The notes below the pieces were generated by a model that saw only the letters and a list, made by a program, of their open reading frames with translations, did no database searches and had not been told where the DNA came from. The translations under genes were made by a program, and so were the position numbers. Positions 28,306-37,619 of a stretch of DNA of 64,000 bases are shown here, piece after piece. How positions within the stretch are numbered: the stretch's first letter is position 1; each line of letters begins with the position of its first letter. The stretch is from Tamarix chinensis (lineage: Eukaryota > Streptophyta > Magnoliopsida > Caryophyllales > Tamaricaceae): positions 33,882,514 to 33,946,513 of the forward strand of contig CM060177.1 in assembly GCA_030549775.1 (NCBI GenBank), read 5' to 3'.

Positions 28306-28790
28306 TTAACGACCAACAAATTTCGTCGTTAATGGCCAAATTTTGGTCGCTAAAGCTATTAACGTCCAAAAAATTTGTTGGTCGTCAGTGGTCGTTATTG
28401 CTCCCTCGTTAAAGGCTTTAACGACCAACTAAAATTTTTTGGTCGCTAAAGCAATAACGACTACATATTATGTTGGTCGCTAATGTAATAACAACGGAGT
28501 ATAATTTTGGTCGCTAAAGGTAATAACGACGACGCAAAGTGTTGGTCGCTAAAAGTAATAACGACAACTTATGACGTTGATCGCTAAAAGTAATAGCGAC
28601 AACGTATGATGTTGGTCGCTAAAAATAATAACGACGAATAAAATACACTGTCGTAAATAATATTAACGACCAATTTTTTTATCGTAATTAAAAAGGTATC
28701 ACACCAATAACGACTAATTTTTCCGTCAATACTAAAATTCATTCATTATTTGCGACATAATTTATTGGTCGCAAATGGCATAATTATATA
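28306..28790. repeat. Element B left subterminal repeats
   Basis: About a dozen copies of TTAACGACCAA/TTGGTCGCTAA-type motifs in both orientations, spaced roughly 30-45 bp apart. This is the expected transposase-binding array of a CACTA end. Confidence 0.75.
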
Positions 28791-28860
28791 TTCAATAATA
28801 TATATAATCAACATTTCAATATTCATCTATAACCCTGCACCTATATGGATATACATATAT

Positions 28861-28990
28861 CCATTTCAATCTTTTGAAGACCTGTATATATATACGTACA
28901 TATATCCATTTCAATCTTCTCAAGACCTGTACCTGTATGCATGTATTTATATATATATCCATTTTGATCTTCTCAAATCTTGTACCTGCA
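28861..28990 (+). repeat. Short minisatellite in element B
   Basis: Three imperfect copies of CCATTTCAATCTTCTCAAGACCTGTA-like sequence starting at 28861, 28906 and 28959. The ORF at 28750-29010 is produced by this repeat and is not a gene. Confidence 0.6.
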
Positions 28991-29010
28991 TACATATATA
29001 TTCATTCTAA

Positions 29011-30118
29011 CATATAGATATAATTTTCTAAATATCTGTTTATAATTAAACATTCAACTAAATATTCATACAAATAATTTGTATCAAATGTCCGGTACAA
29101 TTTTCGGCTATGATCAAATATAAATATATTACAAAAGAGCTACAATATGTCGTTGCATTACAAAAATATCATGATTAGCAGCTGCTTATGAATTAATCAT
29201 TCTATCCATCGGATACAATAGACTTGGTAAGTTTATCAAAATAAACTGGATCTGCAACAATAGAAATATACAAATAATAATTAATATAAGTATCAAATAA
29301 ACAATGAGTAATTTCCTTAACATGCAATTCATGAAATCAGATATAAAAAATGAAATCTCCAAATACAAGGAAAATAATGAAAATGGAAATAAATATGATT
29401 CAATAACATCCGAACTTATTAAATGTGTTATACTACGACAACCTAGATCATGCATCATCATGGTGTGTTTCCTTAAGTCTGTTATCAATGATTCAATACC
29501 TAATTAATATGGTGTGTTTTGGTCACAAAGTGTATCAGACAATATTTTTTCTATGATTCATGCATTAATTACACCTATACTTCTACAATATATACAAAAC
29601 TATATTTACTAAAAGTATTTAACGAGGATGCAGGTTATCAATTGTCACACAGTTTTCAAATATATCAGAAGAGTACACTAATTTACTTTAAATTTTTAAT
29701 TTTTTTCAACAGTTATGGGCATGCATACTAAGCTTTTATTTATTCATCTATTGTTTTCTCTTGAGACCTCAATCTTGTCTGTGCGGCGTTTTTGCTAATT
29801 TAATCTATTTAGTACACGAACATCAAAATTTCATACACTAGCAGCCTAGCAGCCCTATACCCCCTTACATTCTGAAAATTGTTGCTTGTGCTTAAAGGGC
29901 TAATCTAGCTAACTTAGGCTATCATTTAAATCATCTAAACTAAGTTTATGGGGTAGCTTGCTTGTTATAATCGAGTTTTGAACATTATTTTTCCCGCTAG
30001 CGAGTTTTCACAATTTTCTGTTCTAGGTAATCGAGACAGCGTTCAATTTTGTGAAATGATCTTTTGAGGGCTGATGCAATGCAGTTAGAGTTCATTTAAG
30101 CCTCCTCGCATTCCTGAT
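29011..30118. other. Internal non-coding part of element B
   Basis: AT-rich sequence between the B minisatellite and the transposase fragment. This is where the rest of a TNP2 gene would be expected; nothing coding remains. Confidence 0.4.
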
Positions 30119-30475
30119 TTAATGAGGATACCTATCTTCTAAAAGTTCCGCTATCTCGTTATCACTATCATCATAGTCATCTTCATTCTCATTATTTTGA
30201 GGATCCATATTTATTTCAGAATGTTCCTCGTGTCCTTCTTCACCATGATGAAACCATAAAGTATAACCTCTCATAATCCCAAAGGTCATCAAGTGTGCTT
30301 TCACAGTATCACGAGTTCTAGAATCGGTGTTAACACAATTGATACACGGACATCTAATTAAATTTGTATTAATTTTTTGAAATGCATAGTTCAAGAATTC
30401 TTCAACCCCAGTCAAATATGCTGGATCATGAAAACGATCATCAACCAGGCGAATCCATTCCTTATTGGGTGCCAT
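30119..30475 (-). CDS. TNP2 transposase N-terminal fragment (Transpos_assoc domain)
   Basis: 118-codon ORF starting MAPNKEWIRLVDDRFHDPAY. It matches the transposase-associated domain found at the N-terminus of CACTA TNP2 proteins: a W near position 7, then YLTGVEEFLNYAF, then the metal-binding CPCINCVN, and TRDTVKAHLMTFGIMRGYTLWFHHGE, with the conserved C.C..C, H and GY..W..HGE. In this superfamily the domain precedes the DDE-type transposase (Transposase_21), but here the protein runs into an acidic tail (NNENEDDYDDSDNE) and stops. No catalytic part follows in element B, so it can only be a truncated, possibly DNA-binding, product or a relic. It lies on the same strand as B's leader, in its expected place. 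Confidence 0.8.
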   Translation of the reverse strand: MAPNKEWIRLVDDRFHDPAYLTGVEEFLNYAFQKINTNLIRCPCINCVNTDSRTRDTVKAHLMTFGIMRGYTLWFHHGEEGHEEHSEINMDPQNNENEDDYDDSDNEIAELLEDRYPH

Positions 30476-30612
30476 TTTCTAAAGGGAAAAAAAAAGGCAT
30501 AAATATAACAATTAGAAAATAATTGCCAATTACATAAAATATGCACACTATCATTTTGAATAATACCCGAGAAGGATTATAAAATATAATACCAAACATC
30601 ATTAATAAAGTA

Positions 30613-32290
30613 TCTAACATGAACTTAGATACATTTTAAAGGATATTGTAAATTCAATTTATATAAAACGGATAAAGCGACAAATTCGGATATAGCCGAG
30701 TCACAAATCCAATTTTCACAAATCAACTATAACCAATACAATTAACCATTCTAAATCATTCATACAACACATATATATACAATTAAACAACTAAATTATC
30801 TTATCATAAGCTAATTCATTTAAAATTAATGAAAACAATATTTTATACCAATTATATCATATTTTATTTCTTGTTAAAAAAAATGTCAATGTTGATCATC
30901 ATCATATTTTATTCAATTGATTATAGAATTCTTAAATGAATTAACATAGAAAATATTCTAAGGACATAACAAAGAGATTATATAACAATATAAAGTAATG
31001 AAGAAAAACTTCAGCACCACCATCTATCAAAACCCTTCCTAATATTTTACTTTCAAGATAGCATCTATCATGTACTCAATTGATTAAAACAATAAACGAA
31101 ACATCAAATTTAACATAATTAGGGTTTTTTAGCTTGGACTGTAAATCCGGTCAAATCTTGCTAAAATATTTAAATTGACATGTCGAAAATGAAATTAAAC
31201 ATAATATAATGCAAATTATATAATCAATTGAATAAAATAACTCGATTACACAATCCAATTTAATTTCGCAAGAATTTTGACCTAAGAATCCAATTCCGAT
31301 TAATTTCGTACAAAAATTTCAAATTGATAGTTCTAACATGAAATTAGATACATTTTAAAGGATATTGTAAATTCAATTTATCTAAAATAGCTAAATCGGA
31401 TAAAACCGACAAATCCGGATATAGCCGGGTCACAAATCCAATTTTCACAAATCAACCATAACCAATACAATTAACCATTCTAAATCATTCATACAACACA
31501 TATATATACAATTAAACAACTAAATTATCTTATCATAAGCTAATTCATTTAAAATTAATCAAAACAATATTTTATACCAATTATATCATATTTTATTTCT
31601 TGTTAAAAAAAATGTCAATGTTGATCATCATCATATTTTATTCAATTGATTATAGAATTCTTAAATGAATTAACATAGAAAATATTCTAAGGACATAACA
31701 AAGAGATTATATAACAATATAAAGTAATGAAGAAAAACTTCAGCACCACCATCTATCAAAACCCTTCCTAATATTTTACTTTCAAGATAGCATCTATCAT
31801 GTACTCAATTGATTAAAACAATAAACGAAACATCAAATTTAACATAATTAGGGTTTTTTAGCTTGGACTGTAAATCCGGTCAAATCTTGCTAAAATATTT
31901 AAATTGACATGTCGAAAATGAAATTAAACATAATATAATGCAAATTATATAATCAATTGAATAAAATAACTCGATTACACAATCCAATTTAATTTCGCAA
32001 GAATTTTGACCTAAGAATCCAATTCCGATTAATTTCGTACAAAAATTTCAAATTGATAGTTCTAACATGAAATTAGATACATTTTAAAGGATATTGTAAA
32101 TTCAATTTATCTAAAATAGCTAAATCGGATAAAACCGACAAATCCGGATATAGCCGGGTCACAAATCCAATTTTCACAAATCAACCATAACCAATACAAT
32201 TAACTACTCTAAATCATTCATACAACACATATATATACAATTAAACAACTAAATTACCTTATCATAAGCTAATTCATCTAAAATTAATCA
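30613..32290 (-). repeat. 2.3 tandem copies of a ~0.73-kb leader unit in element B
   Basis: Near-identical units at 30613-31331 (719 bp), 31332-32060 (729 bp) and a partial third at 32061-32290. Landmarks such as TCTAACATGAA, ATCCGGATATAGCC and CATACAACACATATATATAC recur at the same spacing. Units 2 and 3 share changes (GATAAAACCGACAAATCC) that unit 1 lacks, suggesting two duplication steps. The array sits between the transposase fragment and the GC-rich leader, i.e. in the 5' region or first intron of the minus-strand gene. Confidence 0.9.
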
Positions 32291-32305
32291 AAACATAAGC
32301 TAGGG

Positions 32306-32850
32306 TTTGAGTATTTATACCAAACGTATTGCAGCGAAATTGGAGGGAGTGAGGGGTGCTGGACCTTCGTCGGTGGTCAAGCACCACTCGCCGGTGACGA
32401 GCGGTGGTGGAGGAGGTCGGACGGTGGCGCGCCGCGGCTGTAGTCGTGCGTTGCTGGTGGCTGCTGCTGCTACTCCGTTGCTGCTGTATTGGACGACGAC
32501 GAGGAGGTGCGGCTGTCTGCTCGACCGGCGGTTGATGGCGTGGTGGTGCAGTCCGGGAAGAGCACGCTCAAACGGCGGTTGATGGCGTGGTGCTGCTCAT
32601 TGCTGGTGTGGTCGTCGAGCAGGGTCGGGGAGGGAAGACGAAGGCTGTGCTCAAATTTGATATAATTTGGCACAGCCCCGCGGTTATGTGATGTTTTTTT
32701 TTTTTTTTTTTTTTTAAGGGCTGAAACGGGCTGAAAGTCTGAAACGAGCATCAAAGGGCGCGGGATTTTTTATTTTTTTTTTTTTTTTTGCTGAAACGAG
32801 CAGCAAAGGGTGCGTGGGATTTTTTTTTTTTTTTTTTGGAGTAAGTGTAA
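32306..32850 (-). promoter_or_regulatory. GC-rich leader and poly-T/poly-A tracts of element B
   Basis: A CpG-rich island (32306-32640) in otherwise AT-rich DNA, next to the right subterminal repeats, followed by three long T runs (about 32694-32715, 32765-32790, 32820-32837). The T runs are separated by copies of GCTGAAACGAGCA...GGGCGCGGGA. A 23-bp motif containing GGCGGTTGATGGCGTGGTG occurs twice (about 32527 and 32574). By position this is the promoter/first untranslated exon of the minus-strand gene. Short ORFs on either strand have no recognisable protein. Confidence 0.5.
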
Positions 32851-32934
32851 TTAAGTGTTTTATATTTTTATTTTTTTGGATTTTAGAGATTTGAAAAAAA
32901 AAATATTATAAAACATATATATAACTTAAATTTT

Positions 32935-33085
32935 TTTAACGACCAATAAATTAATGATTAACGACCAAAAATTATATTAGTCGCAATAGATATACCATTA
33001 ACGATAACTTTTGACAATGGTCGTTAATAATATATCAATAACGATAAAAAAAAAAATTGGTCGCTAAATTGGTCGTTAATGGTCC
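32935..33085. repeat. Element B right subterminal repeats
   Basis: Copies of TTAACGACCAA and GGTCGTTAAT in both orientations up to the terminal inverted repeat. Confidence 0.7.
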
Positions 33086-33703
33086 AGTTTGTTGTAGTGT
33101 TTAGAGAACCATCCCTCTTTCTATACATTTTCCTATAAGCTAAATATGATATAAATGTTCTTAGATACTGCCCACAATGTCTAAGAAGTCATTTCTTCCT
33201 ACTCTCTGGGACATTAAACGCTCTCTTCAAAATAAGATATGTAGATTTATACTGATGTTAATGTAATAAAATTAATAACATTTGACATACAAAAATGATT
33301 ACATAAAATAGCATATTTACTATGATTTCCTGCAAAATATACTCCTTATGACCTTTTAGAACCTGCTTCCAATTATTTTAAGAGATAGGAACCCGGTTAC
33401 GGGTCACAAGTGAAATGTAAGTCAAGAACATGTCTACGTAAGGGCCAATGAGAAGATTGTATGTATTCCATCCCAACTCAACTAATTCTCCTTCATTCCT
33501 CATGTCTATGATGATTCTAATAATCGTAGGTCCTCTTTTTCCTTCTTCATCACTACTAACCCTATCAATGTTTTTTGTTGGCCATATCTCTACAAAAAAT
33601 AAATAAATAAATTATGTTAGAATGTTATGTATTGAACATAATGTACAATTATATTATCGATACGAATCATGCTTAGAAAGAATTAATCTCGAATGTATCA
33701 TGC

Positions 33704-33709
<6 letters not shown>

Positions 33710-33742
<33 letters not shown>
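33710..33742. repeat. (AT)n microsatellite in element A leader
   Basis: Long uninterrupted TA run; the equivalent place in element C (49211-49229) is also a shorter TA run. Confidence 0.9.
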
Positions 33743-33777
33743 AATAATGCTAACACGTTTCCAAAAAGATATTAATA

Positions 33778-33905
33778 CTAACCCTTACCCTAATTAACCA
33801 TCGCAAACGATAAACCCTAACCCTAACCCTTTCTAATTAACCATAATTTATTATAATAAAACCTAACCCTAAACCTCATAAAACCCTAATCCTAAACCTA
33901 GATAA
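33778..33905 (-). repeat. Telomere-like AACCCT repeats in element A leader
   Basis: Clusters of CCCTAACCCTAACCCT and AAACCTAACCCTAAACC. The same block occurs twice in element C in inverse orientation, so it is a conserved part of this CACTA family's leader, not a chromosome-end relic. It mixes TTAGGG and TTTAGGG units. Confidence 0.8.
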
Positions 33906-33932
33906 ATGTAATTAAACCATAATATATAAATC

Positions 33933-33933
33933 A

Positions 33934-34017
<84 letters not shown>

Positions 34018-34018
34018 A
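33933..34018. repeat. (ATT)n-(ATC)n compound microsatellite
   Basis: About 14 ATT units followed by about 15 ATC units; element C has (AAT)n in the matching position without the long ATC part. Confidence 0.9.
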
Positions 34019-34559
34019 TATAGTTATTTCTCTCTATTTAATTATTCACTTTTATATGTTCCTTATTTTCTATATCTATTTAATCCTCATCAAATAGCAA
34101 TCATTAACATATACATCTCCAATTGAAATTTTCATATAATGATGTGCATATGAAAAATATATTTTCATTTTATTATATGAAATCTCCTATATCTTATTGC
34201 TAGTTTCCTATACTTATTAATGAAAATGTGTATATATATAGTTTTTATGAGTGAAAATGTTTATAATTCTACACTCACATTCATATTATATGTAAAGGTC
34301 TCGGCCAAGACATGCATTTGTTAATTATAACAATAACGCAACAAATTCAACAACGAACAGCAACACTTTCAACCAACACATTCAACAACATGTTTTTGAA
34401 CGACAAACCACAATTTTTCAATAACAAACAAATGCAACCCTGTAGCAACATACATACATTTATATATATATATATATATATGAGTAGATAAAAAGTTACA
34501 AGAGGCAGAAAAAACACATACATAAGGTGAGCTAGCTATAAATGTGACAACGAGCAAGT

Positions 34560-34810
34560 TGATAGTGGCAAGGGCCTACAAACACGATGGAGGATGAAGG
34601 TATAAGTGTTGGCTAGCTAGGTTTGGAACAATGACAACACGTACATGCAAAGCCGACAATGGTAGAGGGGTGGTGCAGAGTTGGCGGTGTGAGGGTTTCC
34701 CTTAATTGAGAGGAGCCAAAGTGGTGGTTCACGGTGTGGTGGTGCGAGGGTTTGCAAGGAGAAGGAGAGTAAGAGAATAAAGGTGTAGAGAGTCTAAAAT
34801 TGTTGGTACA
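34560..34810 (-). promoter_or_regulatory. GC-richer leader of element A
   Basis: Inverse counterpart of 48150-48440 in element C, just inside the subterminal array; probably the promoter and 5' untranslated exon of the pseudogene. Confidence 0.5.
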
Positions 34811-34844
34811 AAATAGAACTGAGCGAAATAAAAGTTTGATTTTG

Positions 34845-35185
34845 GAGTTTCAATAACAGTTCCTGAAAGACTTGTTATTGAAAGAGGTTTTAATAACGGT
34901 TCTTGAAAGAACCATTATTAAAAGAGGTTTTAATAACGGTTCTTTAAGGAACCTTTATTAAAATGTTTAGACTTTTGACAACAGTTCTTGTATGAGCCGT
35001 TATTAAAACCTCTTTTAATAACGGTTTTACTTGAACTGTTATTAAAATATCCATGCAAATTTTAATGTTACCCTTTTAATAACGGTTTTGAACTATAACC
35101 GTTATCAAAACTATCCCGCACATTAATTTTCACGCATTTGACAATGGTTTTTGAACCATCATTATTAATGTCCCGTTATTATTTT
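34845..35185. repeat. Element A right subterminal hairpin array
   Basis: About seven inverted pairs of TTTTAATAACGGTT...AACCGTTATTAAAA, more decayed than in element C, ending at the terminal inverted repeat. Confidence 0.8.
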
Positions 35186-35394
35186 CCGTTTTTGTAGTAG
35201 TGATATGTTAAAATTAACCATTTAAATATTACATTACTAAGTCTTAGTTTAATGCCAACCTTGGTACTATAAAAGTAGAAGATTAGGAGATAACTAAGTT
35301 AGGGTATTAGGTGTGTTTTTCTCTCTCTATTTGAATTATGTGTGATTTTATATCACTACAACATAATTCACTTATACCAATAGGGCATTATTTT

Positions 35395-35790
35395 TTGGCA
35401 AAAGCTATTTTTTGTGTTGGTAAAAGTTTTACCAACAGAAGTTTTTCTATGACAAAACTGTGAGTAAAAACTCCGTGCTGAAAAGTTTTTACACAAATAT
35501 GTATGATCTGTTAGGAATAATTGATAATACCTACAGATATTTATCTATTGGTAAAAATTATACCCAAAATTATATATGTAAGTAAAAATATTAACTATAA
35601 AACGATATATATGACTAAAACTATTGTCCACAAAATGATATATATGACAAAAAGTATTATCCATAAAACATTATCTATGACTAAAAGTACTATCCACAAA
35701 ATCATATATGTTGCTAAAACTATTACCAACAGATCTATATTATTGGTTATACATATTTTAACCTCTCTATATATTATCTATTAGTAATAT
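35395..35790. repeat. Element D left subterminal repeats
   Basis: Repeats of about 33 bp with ATATGACTAAAACTATTGTCCACAAA-like units, each an imperfect inverted pair (GTAAAA ... TTACC/CACAAA). The 87-codon ORF here (repeated KTI.HK.IYMTKS units) is the repeat read as protein and is not a gene. Confidence 0.75.
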
Positions 35791-37619
35791 AATAATGATG
35801 TCTATAATACCTATTATTATAATATTTACCTGTAATAACAACTTATCCTTATACACAATTAAGTACACCATACATAATCATCATTGTTTAGTTTATCTAT
35901 CAATGAAATAATATAGTCTTGTAGGTATAATAATATAAATACAACTTGTAACATAACATACATGGCATCTTCATTAAGACATCAAACACCATCCTCTTGA
36001 TTCTCATCCTATTTAGCATCTCAAATGACTTCAACGTCTTCAACATTATCTTTGATAATCATCAAGATATATTCCCTAATAAAATATGCAAGTAACTTAA
36101 TCAGATAAATATAAATTCATGCCTAAAAGCTAAATAATGGTAGTATAAGAGTCCTTAATTAAGAGGGAGAGTAGGTGGGAGAAAAATTAAGTATTTGGAG
36201 GAAAACATAAAATGGCTCTCTAATCTATATTATTCAGGGAAAGCATTCTCAATAGTGTTAAAACTTTATCGCAAAATGGTAAAATAGAAAGGAAAACTAA
36301 AAATTAAATTGAGTTTGAGTTTCTGTTTATATGTAATAATGTAGGAGCTCATGCAGCTTGTAACCTTGATTAGGTAATCAGAGTTCATATGGAATTCATA
36401 TGTTAATCATCAACCGATTTCAATGTTTGCAAATTATACTCTTGGAAACATAAATTAGAAGTTCGAAACCCTAATATTCAATAGGTATTTTGGAAGTAAT
36501 TTAATGCAATTGTATATGAGGGTTATGTTGGTGTGTACATATAGACCTACCTAGACTATATCAATGACAAGATTCATATTCAGGTTTTACTTTAGTCTTG
36601 AAAATATTAAATAGGAAGTAATATCTTCTAGGGTGAGATATAATGAATAGCTTCAAGCCTTATAATTTAAGCTTTTTGGTTTTTGACATGGTAGATTCAA
36701 TATAATCCCCATGTTTAAAACTTCAGAATCCCATTTATACTATTCCAAGATGTGTGGTTTCTAAAACTTGTATAAGCAAGCCCATGTCTCACGCCCATAC
36801 AAAGTATGCACATACAAAAGAATGTTCAAAGTATAAAATCATTGATAAAGATAAACCTAACAACTTAGGCTTTTAGGTTCACTAGTTCAAATACAAAGTC
36901 TATGAAAGGTAACATGTGACTACTTATCACCTAAAAGGAGAAACCTCCTAAATGAATCCTTCCTTTAGGTGTATTCTAGTTAAACTTAAATATTATTGAT
37001 ATAGTAGTTTGTCTAACAATTGCCCTCAGGCACTTGTCAAGACTTTAATTTCTTTTGCTAAATGATGTAATTAGATAACTAATTGTAGATACATGCACTA
37101 GTTGGTATTATTAAATGTTAATATTCTTTCTATTTTTAATGTCTTACCATGGCCACCTATTATACTTTATGTCATTTAATGAACAAAATAGCAATGCATA
37201 GAACAAGAATGCTTGGTAGACACAAAATAAGAAAATGAAATCGAACTGGGTAAAGAATTTACTAGTATCCACATAAACCACAAACAACATTAAAGAAGTA
37301 GAAAAAATTATTTATTTATTATTAAGATTAATGAATTTCTCTTTTAGAAGCAATGTTATATGCTAGTAGAGCATATAACTTCACTCTGCCTATAATAATA
37401 GAACATAAAACCTAAGATTTGTGAGGCACAAGATTGCATAACTAAAAGGCCAAATATAAAGTGAGAGTAACAAAGTGATATAACTCAGCATGAAAAACCT
37501 TTCCACTTGAACCATGGAAGGCTCATCATATTTTATAACCTAGAGTTTTTTTAAATATCACATTTATACAAGAGGCATTTGAAGATGCAAATGAGTAACA
37601 TAATTTAATTTCATGAGCT
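35791..37619. other. Internal non-coding part of element D
   Basis: AT-rich; no readable transposase. The stretch near 35950-36080 is rich in acidic codons on the minus strand and might be the decayed end of the gene, but this is a guess. Confidence 0.3.

Larger units (their letters stand above)
28286..33099 (-). mobile_element. CACTA element B (AACGACC family), nested in A
   Basis: 4814-bp CACTA element with ends CACTACCAGAAATAAGG (left) and, read inward, CACTACAACAAACTGG (right). It has an exact 3-bp TTT target duplication at 28283-28285 and 33100-33102. Subterminal repeats are built on TTAACGACCAA and GGTCGCTAA, unlike those of A and C. Removing B plus one TTT restores continuity of A's transposase-associated exon (GATGGTTCT...GAACCCACCC as in element C). 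Inside are only the first domain of a TNP2 transposase, tandem leader repeats and a GC-rich leader, so it is a non-autonomous deletion derivative. It must be younger than A. Confidence 0.9.
25597..33585 (-). pseudogene. Broken Transposase_24/Ulp1 gene of element A
   Basis: Collinear with the intact-looking gene of element C, but dead. It starts at 33583-33585 (ATGGCCAACAAA), where one extra A creates a frameshift and a TGA within a few codons. The Transposase_24-like exon is cut by element B between 28286 and 33099. The best preserved part is the fifth exon, 27370-27700 (GIVEHPRRHRSLGIGVTRMN). The Ulp1 domain keeps LIPHLANEHWVLYAV but has a stop directly after (near 26270), and CPQQ..NDCGYFVCRAMDL is followed by another stop (near 25850). 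The last exon ends at TAG 25597-25599. Homology with element C is clear throughout, including introns, which shows both came from a common mobile ancestor. Confidence 0.85.
24607..35202 (-). mobile_element. CACTA element A (TAACGG family), split by element B
   Basis: Decayed CACTA (En/Spm-type) transposon whose gene reads on the minus strand. The left end CATTGCCCCAAAAAGG matches the right end of element C (CACTACCCCAAAAAG, read inward); the right end, read inward, is CACTACTACAAAAACGG, matching C's left end. So A is C in reverse. Both ends carry TTTTAATAACGGTT hairpin arrays, and the inside holds a pseudogene collinear with C's 11-exon gene. Flanking trinucleotides (CAT left, ATA right) do not match, so the target duplication is lost or the left end has drifted. 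Element B (28286-33099) is inserted inside. Length is 10.6 kb with B and about 5.8 kb without. Confidence 0.85.

Noticed and set aside
28750..29010. 86-codon Tyr/Ile-rich ORF
   Set aside because: Produced by a minisatellite and TA-rich sequence inside element B.
32307..32754. 91- and 94-codon ORFs in the GC-rich island of element B
   Set aside because: Opposite-strand ORFs in a CpG-rich leader without any known domain; no evidence of a protein.
33778..33905. Interstitial telomere or former chromosome end
   Set aside because: The same block is found at the matching place in element C, so it belongs to the transposon leader.
35521..35784. 87-codon ORF with regular IHK.IYMTKS repeats
   Set aside because: It is the 33-bp subterminal repeat of element D read as protein, with no start context or known domain.
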